Source: Microcoleus asticus IPMA8 (GTDB taxonomy: Bacteria > Cyanobacteriota > Cyanobacteriia > Cyanobacteriales > Microcoleaceae). Taken from it: a DNA stretch of 7,036 nucleotides. The notes below the pieces were generated by a model, which made no database searches, had not been told where the DNA came from, and was given only the letters and a program-made list of their open reading frames with translations. The DNA lies in the NCBI RefSeq assembly GCF_013179805.1, contig NZ_SRRZ01000204.1, positions 1 through 7,036 of the forward strand, written 5' to 3'. How positions within the stretch are numbered: the stretch's first letter is position 1; each line of letters begins with the position of its first letter. A program made the position numbers and the translations under genes. Of the stretch, positions 1 through 6,034 are shown piece by piece.

Positions 1-89
1 CCGATTTTTTTGGGGACATCTCAATTCCTACTTAGATTAACGTCCTCATTATACATGATTTATGATTTACAAATCATTTGCGCTCGCTA

Positions 90-131
90 TAGATAACTAA
101 AGCCTTCTCTCCTAGATAACTAAAGCCTTCT
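90..131. repeat. 19-bp direct repeat, two copies
   Basis: TAGATAACTAAAGCCTTCT occurs exactly at 90-108 and 113-131, with 4 bases between the copies. The second copy runs straight into the TTCCTTC heptamer array, so the pair probably arose by local slippage duplication. It lies downstream of the minus-strand TPR gene. No function is assigned. Confidence 0.8.
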
Positions 132-165
132 TCCTTCTTCCTTCTTCCTTCTTCCTTCTTCCTTC
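131..165. repeat. Heptanucleotide tandem repeat (TTCCTTC x5)
   Basis: Five perfect head-to-tail copies of TTCCTTC, preceded by a degenerate unit at 124-130. Short tandem repeats of 7-base units (STRR) are a known feature of filamentous cyanobacterial intergenic DNA. The array starts 16 bp beyond the stop codon of the TPR gene, so it may lie in that transcript's 3' end, where it would read GAAGGAA. Copy number should vary between strains. Confidence 0.9.
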
Positions 166-180
166 ACTCCACAGTTGATT

Positions 181-651
181 TTAACTCAAACGAGCTGTAC
201 ATTCGAGAATTAACTTTTGATTCACCAAAGCAAAGGGTTGAATTTCCAAAGCGCGGCGAAAAGCTTGAATAGCATTTATGTATTCTCCCAAGGCAGCGTA
301 GCACAAACCCAGACCGTGCAGCGCTCCAAAATGAACCGGGTTCAGTTTGAGGACGGTTTCGCAGTCCTGGATCGACTTTATATAATTTCCTTGGGTATAG
401 TGAAGTACGGCGCGCCGGTTCCAAGCTTCAGCAAAATCAGGCGCTTCGGAGATCAGTTGTGTCAGCAAATCCAAAGCTTGGGGAACATCGCCTGCATCTA
501 TCGAAAGTTGCGATCGCCTGAGAATTTGCATCCCATACTCACCCTTCTGGTTAAACCAAGTGCGCCAGAGTTCTGTAGTTGCCCGATCGCGCACGCTTTC
601 GTCGGGCTTTTTCAAGTCTTCGAGCAGCGCCTTGACAGATAATTCGTCCAT
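181..651 (-). CDS. Tetratricopeptide-repeat (TPR) protein, 156 aa
   Basis: A cytoplasmic TPR protein, probably a protein-protein interaction scaffold; its partner cannot be told from sequence. Residues 1-40 are a charged helical segment (SVKALLEDLKKPDESVRDRA, then ELWRTWFNQ) resembling a HEAT-like helical pair. About 41-73 is a degenerate TPR. Residues 74-107 (FAEAWNRRAVLHYTQGNYIKS) and 108-141 (HFGALHGLGLCYAALGEYIN) are two clear TPRs with the usual W/L-G-Y-A-P pattern. I chose the ATG at 651. The reading frame stays open to an ATG at 729, but those 26 extra residues look non-coding and would overlap the divergent glycosyltransferase start. No signal peptide or membrane span is visible. The gene shares a 76-bp divergent promoter region with the glycosyltransferase. 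The TPR call is firm; the cellular role is unknown. Confidence 0.88.
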   Translation of the reverse strand: MDELSVKALLEDLKKPDESVRDRATTELWRTWFNQKGEYGMQILRRSQLSIDAGDVPQALDLLTQLISEAPDFAEAWNRRAVLHYTQGNYIKSIQDCETVLKLNPVHFGALHGLGLCYAALGEYINAIQAFRRALEIQPFALVNQKLILECTARLS

Positions 652-727
652 AGGTGCGAGGATTGTTAAAAAGGTTTTATCAATCAATTTTATAGCGCAA
701 GCGGCAACTTTATTTATCCCACATCCC

Positions 728-2068
728 ATGAAGATTTTGATGCTTTCCTCGACTTTTCCCTATCCGCCAAGCCGCGGAGGAACTCAGGTAAGGACGTTTA
801 ATTTATTGCAATACTTGAGCCAGCGGCATGATGTAATTCTCGGCACTGTGCGATCGCCCGATGTCACCGACGCACAAATCGACGCATTGCGCCAGCAAGT
901 TGCAGAATTGGCAGTTTTTCCCAACCCGCAAGTACCCCCCCAACCCCCACTTGTCAAAAGGGGGCTAACTCTGCACCAGGGGCTTGAGGAGGGCTTCTTT
1001 CCTCCCCCCAATAAGGGGGGGACTGAGGGGGGGTTCTCTGAAATAATAGGAAAATTCCACAGATTCAGTCGATTTTTGCAGTCGGGAACACCTCCCAACG
1101 TACTCTCAAGCTACTCGCAAGCAATGCAGAATTGGGCAGACGAATTGGTAACAGCAGGCAAATGCGATGCTGTCACCTGCGAACACAGCGTTAACGAGAT
1201 TTACGTGCGTCCAGAATGGCGACAAAAAGTGCTGACAGTGGCAAACGTTCACAGTTCCGTTTGGGGAACTTGCAGGGAAATGTTAGCAACCGGCACCTCC
1301 GAAAAACCTCTGCGCGATCGACTGAATTTACCGCTACTCGCCCGCTACGAAAAACGCTACTGTTCCAAATTTTCCCGCATAGTCGCGACAACATCCACAG
1401 ACAGAGAGCAACTCCTAGAATTGCTTTCGCCTCCGGTTCAGGTGCGAGGAAAACAAGATTTTTTTGTACCTCCCATTGATGTAATTCCTAACGGCGTGGA
1501 TTTAACTCAATTTCCGTACCGATCGATCGATCCGGGAGGACACACCTTAATTTTTGCAGGCGCAATGAACAATTTGCCCAATATTGACGCGGCGAGGTTT
1601 CTGAGTTTGCAAATACTGCCGCCTTTGCAGCAGCGCTATCCCGATGCTACCCTCACCTTAGTAGGGGCTTCGCCAGTCCCGGAAGTGCTCGCCTTGGGGA
1701 AACTTCCGGGAATTCAAGTAGTAGGCCGGGTGCAAAGGGTGGCAGAATATTTGCATCAGGTTGCTGTTTGTGTGGTGCCGATGCGGATTGGTTTTGGAAT
1801 TAAAAATAAAACTTTGGAGGCGATGGCGGCGGGAACCCCCGTGGTTGCTAGCGATCGAGGTTTGGAGGGTTTAGCCGTCGATGGCGGCCCACAACTGATA
1901 AGGGCCTTGCGGGCCAACAAAGTTCAGGAGTATGTTGAGGCGATTACGAGTTTGTTTGAAAATCAGCAGCTAAGACAGGATATCTCTGCCAGTGCGCGAT
2001 CGCTGGTTGAAAGCCACTACACCTGGGATATCATAGGTCGGCAGTACGATCGGCTATTGCAATTTTAA
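728..2068 (+). CDS. GT-B glycosyltransferase, GT4-like (446 aa) carrying an in-frame repeat insertion
   Basis: Probably transfers a sugar from an activated nucleotide donor to a glycan or lipid acceptor at the inner face of the membrane. Donor and acceptor cannot be inferred. The N-terminal Rossmann half starts MKILMLSSTFPYPPSRGG (residues 1-18), typical of the acceptor-side glycine loop. The C-terminal half has IPNGVD (253-258), FAGAMNNLPNIDAARF (276-291), LVGAS (311-315), VVGRV (331-335) and GIKNKTLEAMAAGTPVVAS (357-375). The distal catalytic Glu of the EX7E motif is E364, but position 356 is Phe rather than the first Glu. As I recall, this occurs in the subgroup related to exosortase/EPS-associated transferases. 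Residues 69-103 are encoded by a palindromic repeat, described separately. Start at 728 because homology-like sequence begins there; the frame is open back to 560 but those residues are not protein-like. No clear Shine-Dalgarno is visible. Possibly co-transcribed with the gene at 2106. Polysaccharide synthesis is the likely process, by inference. Confidence 0.9.
   Translation: MKILMLSSTFPYPPSRGGTQVRTFNLLQYLSQRHDVILGTVRSPDVTDAQIDALRQQVAELAVFPNPQVPPQPPLVKRGLTLHQGLEEGFFPPPNKGGTEGGFSEIIGKFHRFSRFLQSGTPPNVLSSYSQAMQNWADELVTAGKCDAVTCEHSVNEIYVRPEWRQKVLTVANVHSSVWGTCREMLATGTSEKPLRDRLNLPLLARYEKRYCSKFSRIVATTSTDREQLLELLSPPVQVRGKQDFFVPPIDVIPNGVDLTQFPYRSIDPGGHTLIFAGAMNNLPNIDAARFLSLQILPPLQQRYPDATLTLVGASPVPEVLALGKLPGIQVVGRVQRVAEYLHQVAVCVVPMRIGFGIKNKTLEAMAAGTPVVASDRGLEGLAVDGGPQLIRALRANKVQEYVEAITSLFENQQLRQDISASARSLVESHYTWDIIGRQYDRLLQF
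934..1034 (+). repeat. Palindromic repeat element inserted in frame inside the glycosyltransferase gene
   Basis: The stretch starts ACCCCCCCAACCCCCA and ends AGGGGGGGACTGAGGGGGGGT, with imperfect inverted arms of about 30 bases: 934-965 against 1001-1034. It has the look of a C/G-run dispersed palindrome common in cyanobacterial intergenic DNA. Here it reads through without a stop and supplies residues 69-103 (VPPQPPLVKRG ... FFPPPNKGGTEGGF). This stretch is Pro/Gly-rich and unlike the rest of the enzyme. It sits in a variable loop between the N-terminal VILGTV strand/helix region and the FLQSGTPPNV block. Family recognition is from memory; the inverted arms are seen directly. Confidence 0.8.
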
Positions 2069-2070
2069 AC

Positions 2071-2098
2071 TCTAAATTCTAAAATCTAAATTCTAAAA
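2071..2098. repeat. 14-bp tandem repeat, two copies
   Basis: TCTAAATTCTAAAA is repeated exactly at 2071-2084 and 2085-2098. Each copy is itself two near-identical heptamers (TCTAAAT, TCTAAAA). It fills most of the 37-bp gap between the glycosyltransferase stop and the next start, leaving GGGACG just before that ATG. Confidence 0.85.
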
Positions 2099-2105
2099 TG
2101 GGACG

Positions 2106-4025
2106 ATGGAACACAAAATTAACCCCTCAAAAAATCGAGCCAAACCCCCAGAAAATAGCAAAGTTGCTCCTCCTCCGACAAGACGCCGCCGCCAAACCCG
2201 GCGCCCCAAAAATCTTAAAGAGTCCCAGATTCCAATACCTACTCCCCGATCTCGCGCCAGATATCCCTGGAAAAGACTGGTAACTAATTTGACAGCCCTC
2301 AGCGTCTTGTGTGGCTGTGCAGCTTTGATGGGAGGCGGCGCTTGGCTGAGTTATCAGCTAATTGTCGATCCCAACGGTAACAAGTTGATCTCTCAGTTTG
2401 TGCCGGAATGGTCGCGTCTGCCTACAGGTAGCAGAGATTCCATCCAAACTCTCGATCAAATCAAAGCCAGCGTCCGCAAATTGGGATTCGTAACCGGAGA
2501 ACCCCTCCCGCTTCCCGTCGCTCAATCTGGCGATAACTATATTTCCGATTTGCTATTGCCGGTGATGGTAGAAAGAACTGTTAAGGCTTCTACTGTTTGC
2601 AAAAATCCTTGCCGTCAAATTGTCGAACTTCGGGTGTACAAGCGGGTGCAGTTTGCCGATCGCAGTTCCGATAAAGAGCAGTATTTTCAGCTAGCCAGTT
2701 CTATGAATGTAGAAGGCCCTGCGGAATCTTTTGTCATGGCTTCTTTAGCTGACTTTACATCTGACAATCAAGCCTCCAATCAGTCGTTACCCCTAACAGA
2801 ACTGCGCCGCTTTGACGGAAAGCCCCCCGCCTCGGGCATCTGGTTTAATGTCAGCGGTAAACTAATGCGGGGCGACAAGAAAATTCCCTACGGACAAGTC
2901 GTTCGCTACAACCCCAGCCAAAATCATTTAATCTCGCTGTTGGATTGGGCGAGTGCGGCCGGACAACCGCCGAATTGGCAGCAAATTGTTAAGGGTTCAA
3001 ATCCGCAGTTGGCGATCGACCAAACAGTTGGTTTAGAGCCGCAATTTACCCTTTATCAAATTGGCCCGCGCAAATTTTTGCCGAACCCAGTTCAGTTAAC
3101 GGCGATTTCTTTAGAAGAGTTTGCCTTCAATGACGAGACTTACAAAAATGGGCTGCGACTGGCGAAAAGCGGGCTGTGGTCTCCAGCATTAAATGTCATG
3201 CGTGTGGCGAAGGGGAAAGCAGGCAAAAATTGGCCCGCTGTCGCGCAAGCTCAGCTAGAAACGATCGAATTTCACGCTAAAATTACTCGGGCTCAGGCGA
3301 TCGCATCTTGGGCCAGTCCCGGTCAACAAGTTCTCGCAGAATTGATCGACGGCCGCTGGACCGAAGCTTTGCAAGTATTTGAAGCCGATCCGAGCAACAG
3401 TCACGAAATTGCCACAACCCTCAAAAATGACGGCGGGCGGATCTGGAACCGCATAGACGCCGCCTTGAGAGTGAATGCCGCTGACGCCGATGTCAAGGCT
3501 TGGGGTGCCCTGATTGTAGCGTCTCAAGACGGAACTCGCGAGGCGATGAATTGGCTCGACCAGCAATCAGATACTGACAGCGAAACAAGAAGTCGAATTC
3601 GGAATTTGGTCAACAAACTTGAGGAAGCAGTTTCTCAGGCTGAAAATCTAGAAGACCACAAAAGTCAAATTATGGGTTCTGCTACTTTAATTAGCAGTGT
3701 CAATCCCGCGGAGTGGCTGGAACCAGAACCGAACAACGAGTTAAAATTGGCGGGAGAACAAGTTTGGTATCAGGTGCAAGTAGCGAGTTTTTACGACGGT
3801 AGCCGTTGGGTTAATTCGCCCTTTTCAGATGTAGAAGTGCGCTCTTTTCCTGCTACTCAAGTCAAGTGGCTCTGGGGGCGGCTGGGCTTGCAGGCTGACC
3901 CCAAGATTAAGATTGAGGTAGCGATGGCTAACGGTCAACAAAGAGTTGCTGTGGGAACGGTGAAAGCAGTGCAGATTCAAGACGGAAGTCTGCGCTTGCT
4001 GGCGGCGGTTGACAAGCGATCGTGA
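2106..4025 (+). CDS. Single-span membrane protein of unknown function, 639 aa
   Basis: I do not recognise a named family. The N-terminal 57 residues are basic and Pro-rich, with RRRRQTRR at 26-33. One hydrophobic segment follows, about 58-87 (LVTNLTALSVLCGCAALMGGG then AWLSYQLIV). The positive charges before it predict an N-in topology, with about 550 residues in the periplasm or thylakoid lumen side. That part has a C-x3-C pair (C165, C169), a beta-rich region to about residue 330, and a helical region at about 340-520 with repeat-like pairs such as YKNGLRLAKSGLWSPALNVM. A charged helix at about 492-520 could be a short coiled coil. The C-terminal end (about 545-636) looks beta-rich. Start at 2106 because the next Met is inside the membrane span; an overlapping ATG at 2098 is in another frame and gives a short shadow. 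The gene follows the glycosyltransferase by 37 bp on the same strand, so an operon and a cell-envelope role are plausible but inferred. Confidence 0.85.
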   Translation: MEHKINPSKNRAKPPENSKVAPPPTRRRRQTRRPKNLKESQIPIPTPRSRARYPWKRLVTNLTALSVLCGCAALMGGGAWLSYQLIVDPNGNKLISQFVPEWSRLPTGSRDSIQTLDQIKASVRKLGFVTGEPLPLPVAQSGDNYISDLLLPVMVERTVKASTVCKNPCRQIVELRVYKRVQFADRSSDKEQYFQLASSMNVEGPAESFVMASLADFTSDNQASNQSLPLTELRRFDGKPPASGIWFNVSGKLMRGDKKIPYGQVVRYNPSQNHLISLLDWASAAGQPPNWQQIVKGSNPQLAIDQTVGLEPQFTLYQIGPRKFLPNPVQLTAISLEEFAFNDETYKNGLRLAKSGLWSPALNVMRVAKGKAGKNWPAVAQAQLETIEFHAKITRAQAIASWASPGQQVLAELIDGRWTEALQVFEADPSNSHEIATTLKNDGGRIWNRIDAALRVNAADADVKAWGALIVASQDGTREAMNWLDQQSDTDSETRSRIRNLVNKLEEAVSQAENLEDHKSQIMGSATLISSVNPAEWLEPEPNNELKLAGEQVWYQVQVASFYDGSRWVNSPFSDVEVRSFPATQVKWLWGRLGLQADPKIKIEVAMANGQQRVAVGTVKAVQIQDGSLRLLAAVDKRS

Positions 4026-4080
4026 TCTGGCAGAAAGCATTCGGCAGAGAAAACAGCCCCGAACCTAATCTCGACACCAA

Positions 4081-4147
4081 GAAACCGGGTTTTTTTACCG
4101 TTTCTGCCGATTGCAACAGAAGTATTTTCGTAAAAAAACCCGGTTTC
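4081..4147 (+). repeat. Perfect 17-bp inverted repeat downstream of the 639-aa gene (possible terminator)
   Basis: GAAACCGGGTTTTTTTA (4081-4097) is the exact reverse complement of 4131-4147, with a 33-base spacer. Inside the spacer TTCTG (4102-4106) pairs with CAGAA (4117-4121), giving a second, inner stem. It begins 55 bp after the stop of the upstream gene, so it could end that transcript or protect its 3' end. However, there is no T run after the 3' arm, and a similar sequence recurs at 5488, which fits a dispersed repeat. Confidence 0.75.
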
Positions 4148-4274
4148 CTGCCACCCATGCGTCCAAAACTAGAAAGAAGGAAAATGCTTTCTTCTCCGCC
4201 TCCCGCAACTCCGAAAGAGGCGCAATCTCAAAACTCTTCCCCTCCCCGTTATCGCTCTCGGACAACAATGCAGA

Positions 4275-4300
4275 CAAAAATTTTGTTAATTTAATTAACA
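4275..4300 (-). terminator. Weak AT-rich hairpin after the 48-aa gene
   Basis: On the minus strand TGTTAATT and AATTAACA form an 8-bp palindrome around one central base (4284-4300), followed by AAAATTTTT. It lies about 26 bases past the stop of the small gene. The stem is almost all A/T with no real loop, so it is a weak terminator candidate at best. Confidence 0.3.
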
Positions 4301-4325
4301 CAACTTGCGCAAAAACCCAGAGATG

Positions 4326-4472
4326 TCAAATCGCGCCCTTTTTAGAGAGTGCTGCAATCATCTGCCGTTTCACGGCTTTAGCCCAAAGCTCAAACTCCAA
4401 ACTGTTGATATTGTTAATTTTCACTTCCTCAACAGGCTGAGGTTGGGCTTTTTTCTGTGCTGTAGTCTCCAT
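4326..4472 (-). CDS. Small protein, 48 aa, unrecognised
   Basis: ATG at 4472 to TGA at 4326 encodes 48 residues. The N-terminus is Gln/Lys/Pro-rich and likely disordered (METTAQKKAQPQPVEEVK). A probable amphipathic helix follows (SLEFELWAKAVKRQMIAALS), then a KKGAI tail. The Shine-Dalgarno GAGGA at 4480-4484 lies 7 bases before the ATG, a better site than most genes here have. No signal peptide or membrane span is visible. Composition is protein-like (one Trp, balanced charge, no rare-residue skew), which sets it apart from the random frames around it. It sits alone between two repeat-rich or AT-rich spacers. A DNA- or protein-binding micro-protein is possible, but nothing shows it. Confidence 0.65.
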   Translation of the reverse strand: METTAQKKAQPQPVEEVKINNINSLEFELWAKAVKRQMIAALSKKGAI

Positions 4473-4484
4473 TCTTTTTTCCTC

Positions 4485-4757
4485 GTCCAAAGATTGTTAA
4501 TAGTCGAGCGCAAACGATGAGCATCATATATCTATTTTATGAACAAATTCCTGCGATTAATTACACTAAAGGCAGAGAATTCCCCCATAAAATGCAGTAA
4601 ATACATTGAGATAATGCAATTTACGAATTTAATGTTAAAAAATCCTACAACCCTTGCTATATATAGGCTTTTCCTGACATTAAAATCTTACAATTTACAT
4701 TGCCTGACACTATCAAAGCAATAGTTATGTTAGTAAACTTATTTTTCAATGGATGTA
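4485..4757. other. AT-rich spacer with no recognised gene
   Basis: I see no convincing reading frame, RNA gene or long repeat here. A 61-residue open frame on the plus strand (4539-4724) lacks a ribosome-binding site and protein-like composition. Small features are a 10-bp palindrome CTATATATAG at 4657-4666 and TATGAT (minus strand, near 4525), a possible -10 for the small gene with no matching -35. Confidence 0.5.
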
Positions 4758-4786
4758 TTGACATATACAGCAGATAATAATTTAAG
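4758..4786 (+). promoter_or_regulatory. Candidate sigma-70-type promoter pointing into the 3' end of upp
   Basis: TTGACA (4758-4763, perfect -35) is followed after 17 bases by TTTAAG (4781-4786, 4 of 6 matches to TATAAT). Transcription would begin near 4793 and run antisense into upp. No plus-strand gene follows closely. In AT-rich DNA such matches arise by chance, so support is limited. Confidence 0.3.
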
Positions 4787-4791
4787 TGAAT

Positions 4792-5427
4792 TCACATAGT
4801 GCCGTAAAGCCGATCGCCCGCATCTCCGAGTCCCGGTACAATATAGCCGTGCTCGTCCAAACGCTCGTCAACAGCAGCCGTATAAATCTGCACGTCAGGG
4901 TGCTGTTCGTGAAAGTGCTTAAGTCCCTCCGGTGCCGCCAGCAAGCACAAAAATTTAATAGACTTCGGATTAACTTCTTTCAGCCTATCCACTGCCGCGA
5001 CTGCTGAATTACCAGTAGCCAGCATCGGATCGACAACTAAAACATCTCGCTGTTCGATATCCTGTGGAACTTTGAAATAATATTCGATCGCCATCCGAGT
5101 TGTCGGATCGCGGTACAAACCAATATGTCCTACCCTCGCGGACGGAATCAGTTCTAAAATACTATCTAAAAGTCCCTGGCCGGCGCGCATAATCGAAATA
5201 ATGACCATGTTCTTTTCCGCAGCCAGCATCGGTGCATTCATTTTGGCGATCGGCGTTTCTATTTGTTCGTATTTTAGCGGCAAATCTCGCGTCACTTCAT
5301 AAGCTAGCAGCATCCCAATCTCTTTCAGCAGTTGGCGAAATTTCGCCGTGCTCGTTTGAGTTTGCCGCATTAGAGTTAACTTGTGCTGTATCAAAGGATG
5401 GTCGATGACAGTAACTTTAGCACTCAT
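4792..5427 (-). CDS. upp: Uracil phosphoribosyltransferase, 211 aa
   Basis: Converts uracil and PRPP to UMP and pyrophosphate, the one-step cytosolic pyrimidine salvage reaction. The type I PRPP-binding loop is VLVVDPMLATGNS (residues 129-141), with the paired acidic residue and TGNS. The uracil-recognition end is IVPGLGDAGDRLYGT (196-210). Other family blocks are ISIMRAGQGLLDSI (77-90), where PRPP pyrophosphate contacts lie, and GLYRDPTT (103-110). Length matches the usual 208-212 residues, so the gene looks intact. I chose ATG at 5427; a TTG 12 bases upstream would add MFKK. No Shine-Dalgarno precedes either start. TAGAAT (plus-strand 5452-5457), 25 bases ahead of the ATG, could be a -10 box with no clear -35. 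It stands alone, with no pyrimidine genes beside it. PyrR-like regulators share the fold, but the uracil-site motif favours Upp. Confidence 0.97.
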   Translation of the reverse strand: MSAKVTVIDHPLIQHKLTLMRQTQTSTAKFRQLLKEIGMLLAYEVTRDLPLKYEQIETPIAKMNAPMLAAEKNMVIISIMRAGQGLLDSILELIPSARVGHIGLYRDPTTRMAIEYYFKVPQDIEQRDVLVVDPMLATGNSAVAAVDRLKEVNPKSIKFLCLLAAPEGLKHFHEQHPDVQIYTAAVDERLDEHGYIVPGLGDAGDRLYGTM

Positions 5428-5487
5428 TTTTTTGAACAATTAATTTGCTTTATTCTAACTTATCAGTCATCGAACCCTTCTTGACGC

Positions 5488-5527
5488 AAAAAACCCCGGT
5501 TTATAGCCGCCCCTGCGTCCAAAACTA
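5488..5527. repeat. Dispersed repeat, second copy of the AAAAAACCC(C)GGTTT element
   Basis: This 40-base stretch aligns with 4133-4171. Both begin AAAAAACCC, share GGTTT, and end TGCGTCCAAAACTA. By eye they differ at about seven positions plus one extra C. The two copies lie on either side of upp in the same orientation. Here the opposite arm seen at 4081 is missing, so this is a partial copy. Confidence 0.7.
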
Positions 5528-5760
5528 CTTATATCAAACCCGTATAGAAAACACGAATACCGAGGGAATAAAATTCGCTTCTACACTTATCTTTTTTCCG
5601 CGCAGCGCGACACTAAGTATGCGACGTTTGAAAATACACAAATATGTCATTTTCTCGTTTCCTCTCCTTCGGGCCCTCTTCCTGGGAACGCATATCCGGG
5701 GCCAAAAGCCTCCCGACTGGTCTCGCTCGCTGTCTCGCGCTCCGTCCAAGCCTGTTAACA
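5528..5760. other. Unassigned spacer, C-rich in its second half
   Basis: No gene is supported here. Open frames on both strands (plus 5445-5801, minus 5534-5779) have low-complexity, Arg/Ser-rich translations and no ribosome-binding site. A short palindrome CGCGC-A-GCGCG lies at 5599-5609. From about 5650 the plus strand becomes C/T-rich with CTCGCTCGCTGTCTCGCGC near 5722-5740, unlike the AT-rich flanks. It may be a decayed repeat or gene remnant. Confidence 0.4.
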
Positions 5761-5764
5761 CAGA

Positions 5765-5794
5765 TCCGGAGTTTTCCACGGAAATCTTCCGGAA
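5765..5794. other. Two-tier hairpin upstream of the leader ORF
   Basis: TCCGGA (5765-5770) can pair with TCCGGA (5788-5793), and inside it TTTCC (5773-5777) can pair with GGAAA (5780-5784). TTCCGGAA at 5787-5794 is also a palindrome by itself. There is no T run, so it is not a standard terminator. It could be a structured RNA segment or an operator. Confidence 0.35.
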
Positions 5795-5809
5795 CTTTTA
5801 GGAGCAGAC

Positions 5810-5854
5810 ATGAATCTTAGAAAGTATCAGCAGAAAACCTATTTTTTCGATTAA
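5810..5854 (+). CDS. Possible 14-aa leader peptide
   Basis: ATG at 5810 to TAA at 5852-5854 encodes MNLRKYQQKTYFFD. AGGAG at 5800-5804 lies 5 bases before the ATG, a good ribosome-binding site. It ends 180 bases before the DUF4360 gene. A second start with a GAAGAGGA site, at 5889, gives only MRS. Such a short frame can occur by chance; the support is the Shine-Dalgarno and its place upstream of a terminator-like hairpin. It could also be the remnant 5' end of a lost gene. Confidence 0.25.
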   Translation: MNLRKYQQKTYFFD

Positions 5855-5959
5855 TTCACTAATCAAAAAAACCTGAAGAGGAACTGCACATGAGGTCATA
5901 AGCTTGGCTTGACTGGCTTTTCATCTTTTCACATGAAGGCGTCCATATCCAACTTTAAA

Positions 5960-5990
5960 GAAGCTTATCTAAATTTAGCTTCAATTTTTT
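5960..5990 (+). terminator. Intrinsic-terminator-like hairpin in the DUF4360 leader
   Basis: GAAGCT (5960-5965) pairs with AGCTTC (5977-5982) around an 11-base loop, followed by AATTTTTT to 5990. The layout matches a short intrinsic terminator, though a 6-bp stem is modest. It sits 45 bases before the ATG of the DUF4360 gene. It could end an upstream transcript or act as an attenuator. ATAAGCTT at 5898-5905 is complementary to 5961-5968 and could compete for the 5' arm. Confidence 0.4.
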
Positions 5991-6034
5991 AGGGTGCTCC
6001 TAACACACAACTTAACTTATTAAGGAGAACATCC

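Noticed and set aside
62..77. ATGATTT-AC-AAATCAT hairpin as terminator of the TPR gene
   Set aside because: The stem is A/T-rich with a 2-base loop, has no T run on the minus strand, and lies over 100 bases past the stop codon.
90..165. CRISPR array
   Set aside because: The repeats are 7 or 19 bases long with no unique spacers of regular length, and no cas-like gene is present.
560..727. Extension of the glycosyltransferase frame upstream to 560 (56 more residues)
   Set aside because: The extra residues are Ser-rich and not protein-like, and they overlap the TPR gene on the other strand. MKILMLSS at 728 is the natural start of the fold.
652..729. 26-residue N-terminal extension of the TPR protein
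   Set aside because: It would cover the divergent promoter region and overlap the glycosyltransferase start codon; MDELS at 651 is the more credible start.
4022..4440. Plus-strand open frames after the 639-aa gene (4022-4294, 4111-4440)
   Set aside because: The first overlaps the preceding stop codon and contains KKPGF twice, both from the inverted repeat at 4081-4147. The second lies antisense to the better-supported 48-aa gene and has no ribosome-binding site.
4657..4666. CTATATATAG palindrome as an operator
   Set aside because: A 10-base A/T palindrome in an AT-rich spacer is expected by chance and no promoter lies around it.
5445..5801. 118-aa plus-strand and 81-aa minus-strand frames between upp and the DUF4360 gene
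   Set aside because: No Shine-Dalgarno, low-complexity Arg/Ser-rich translation, and part of the sequence is a dispersed repeat.
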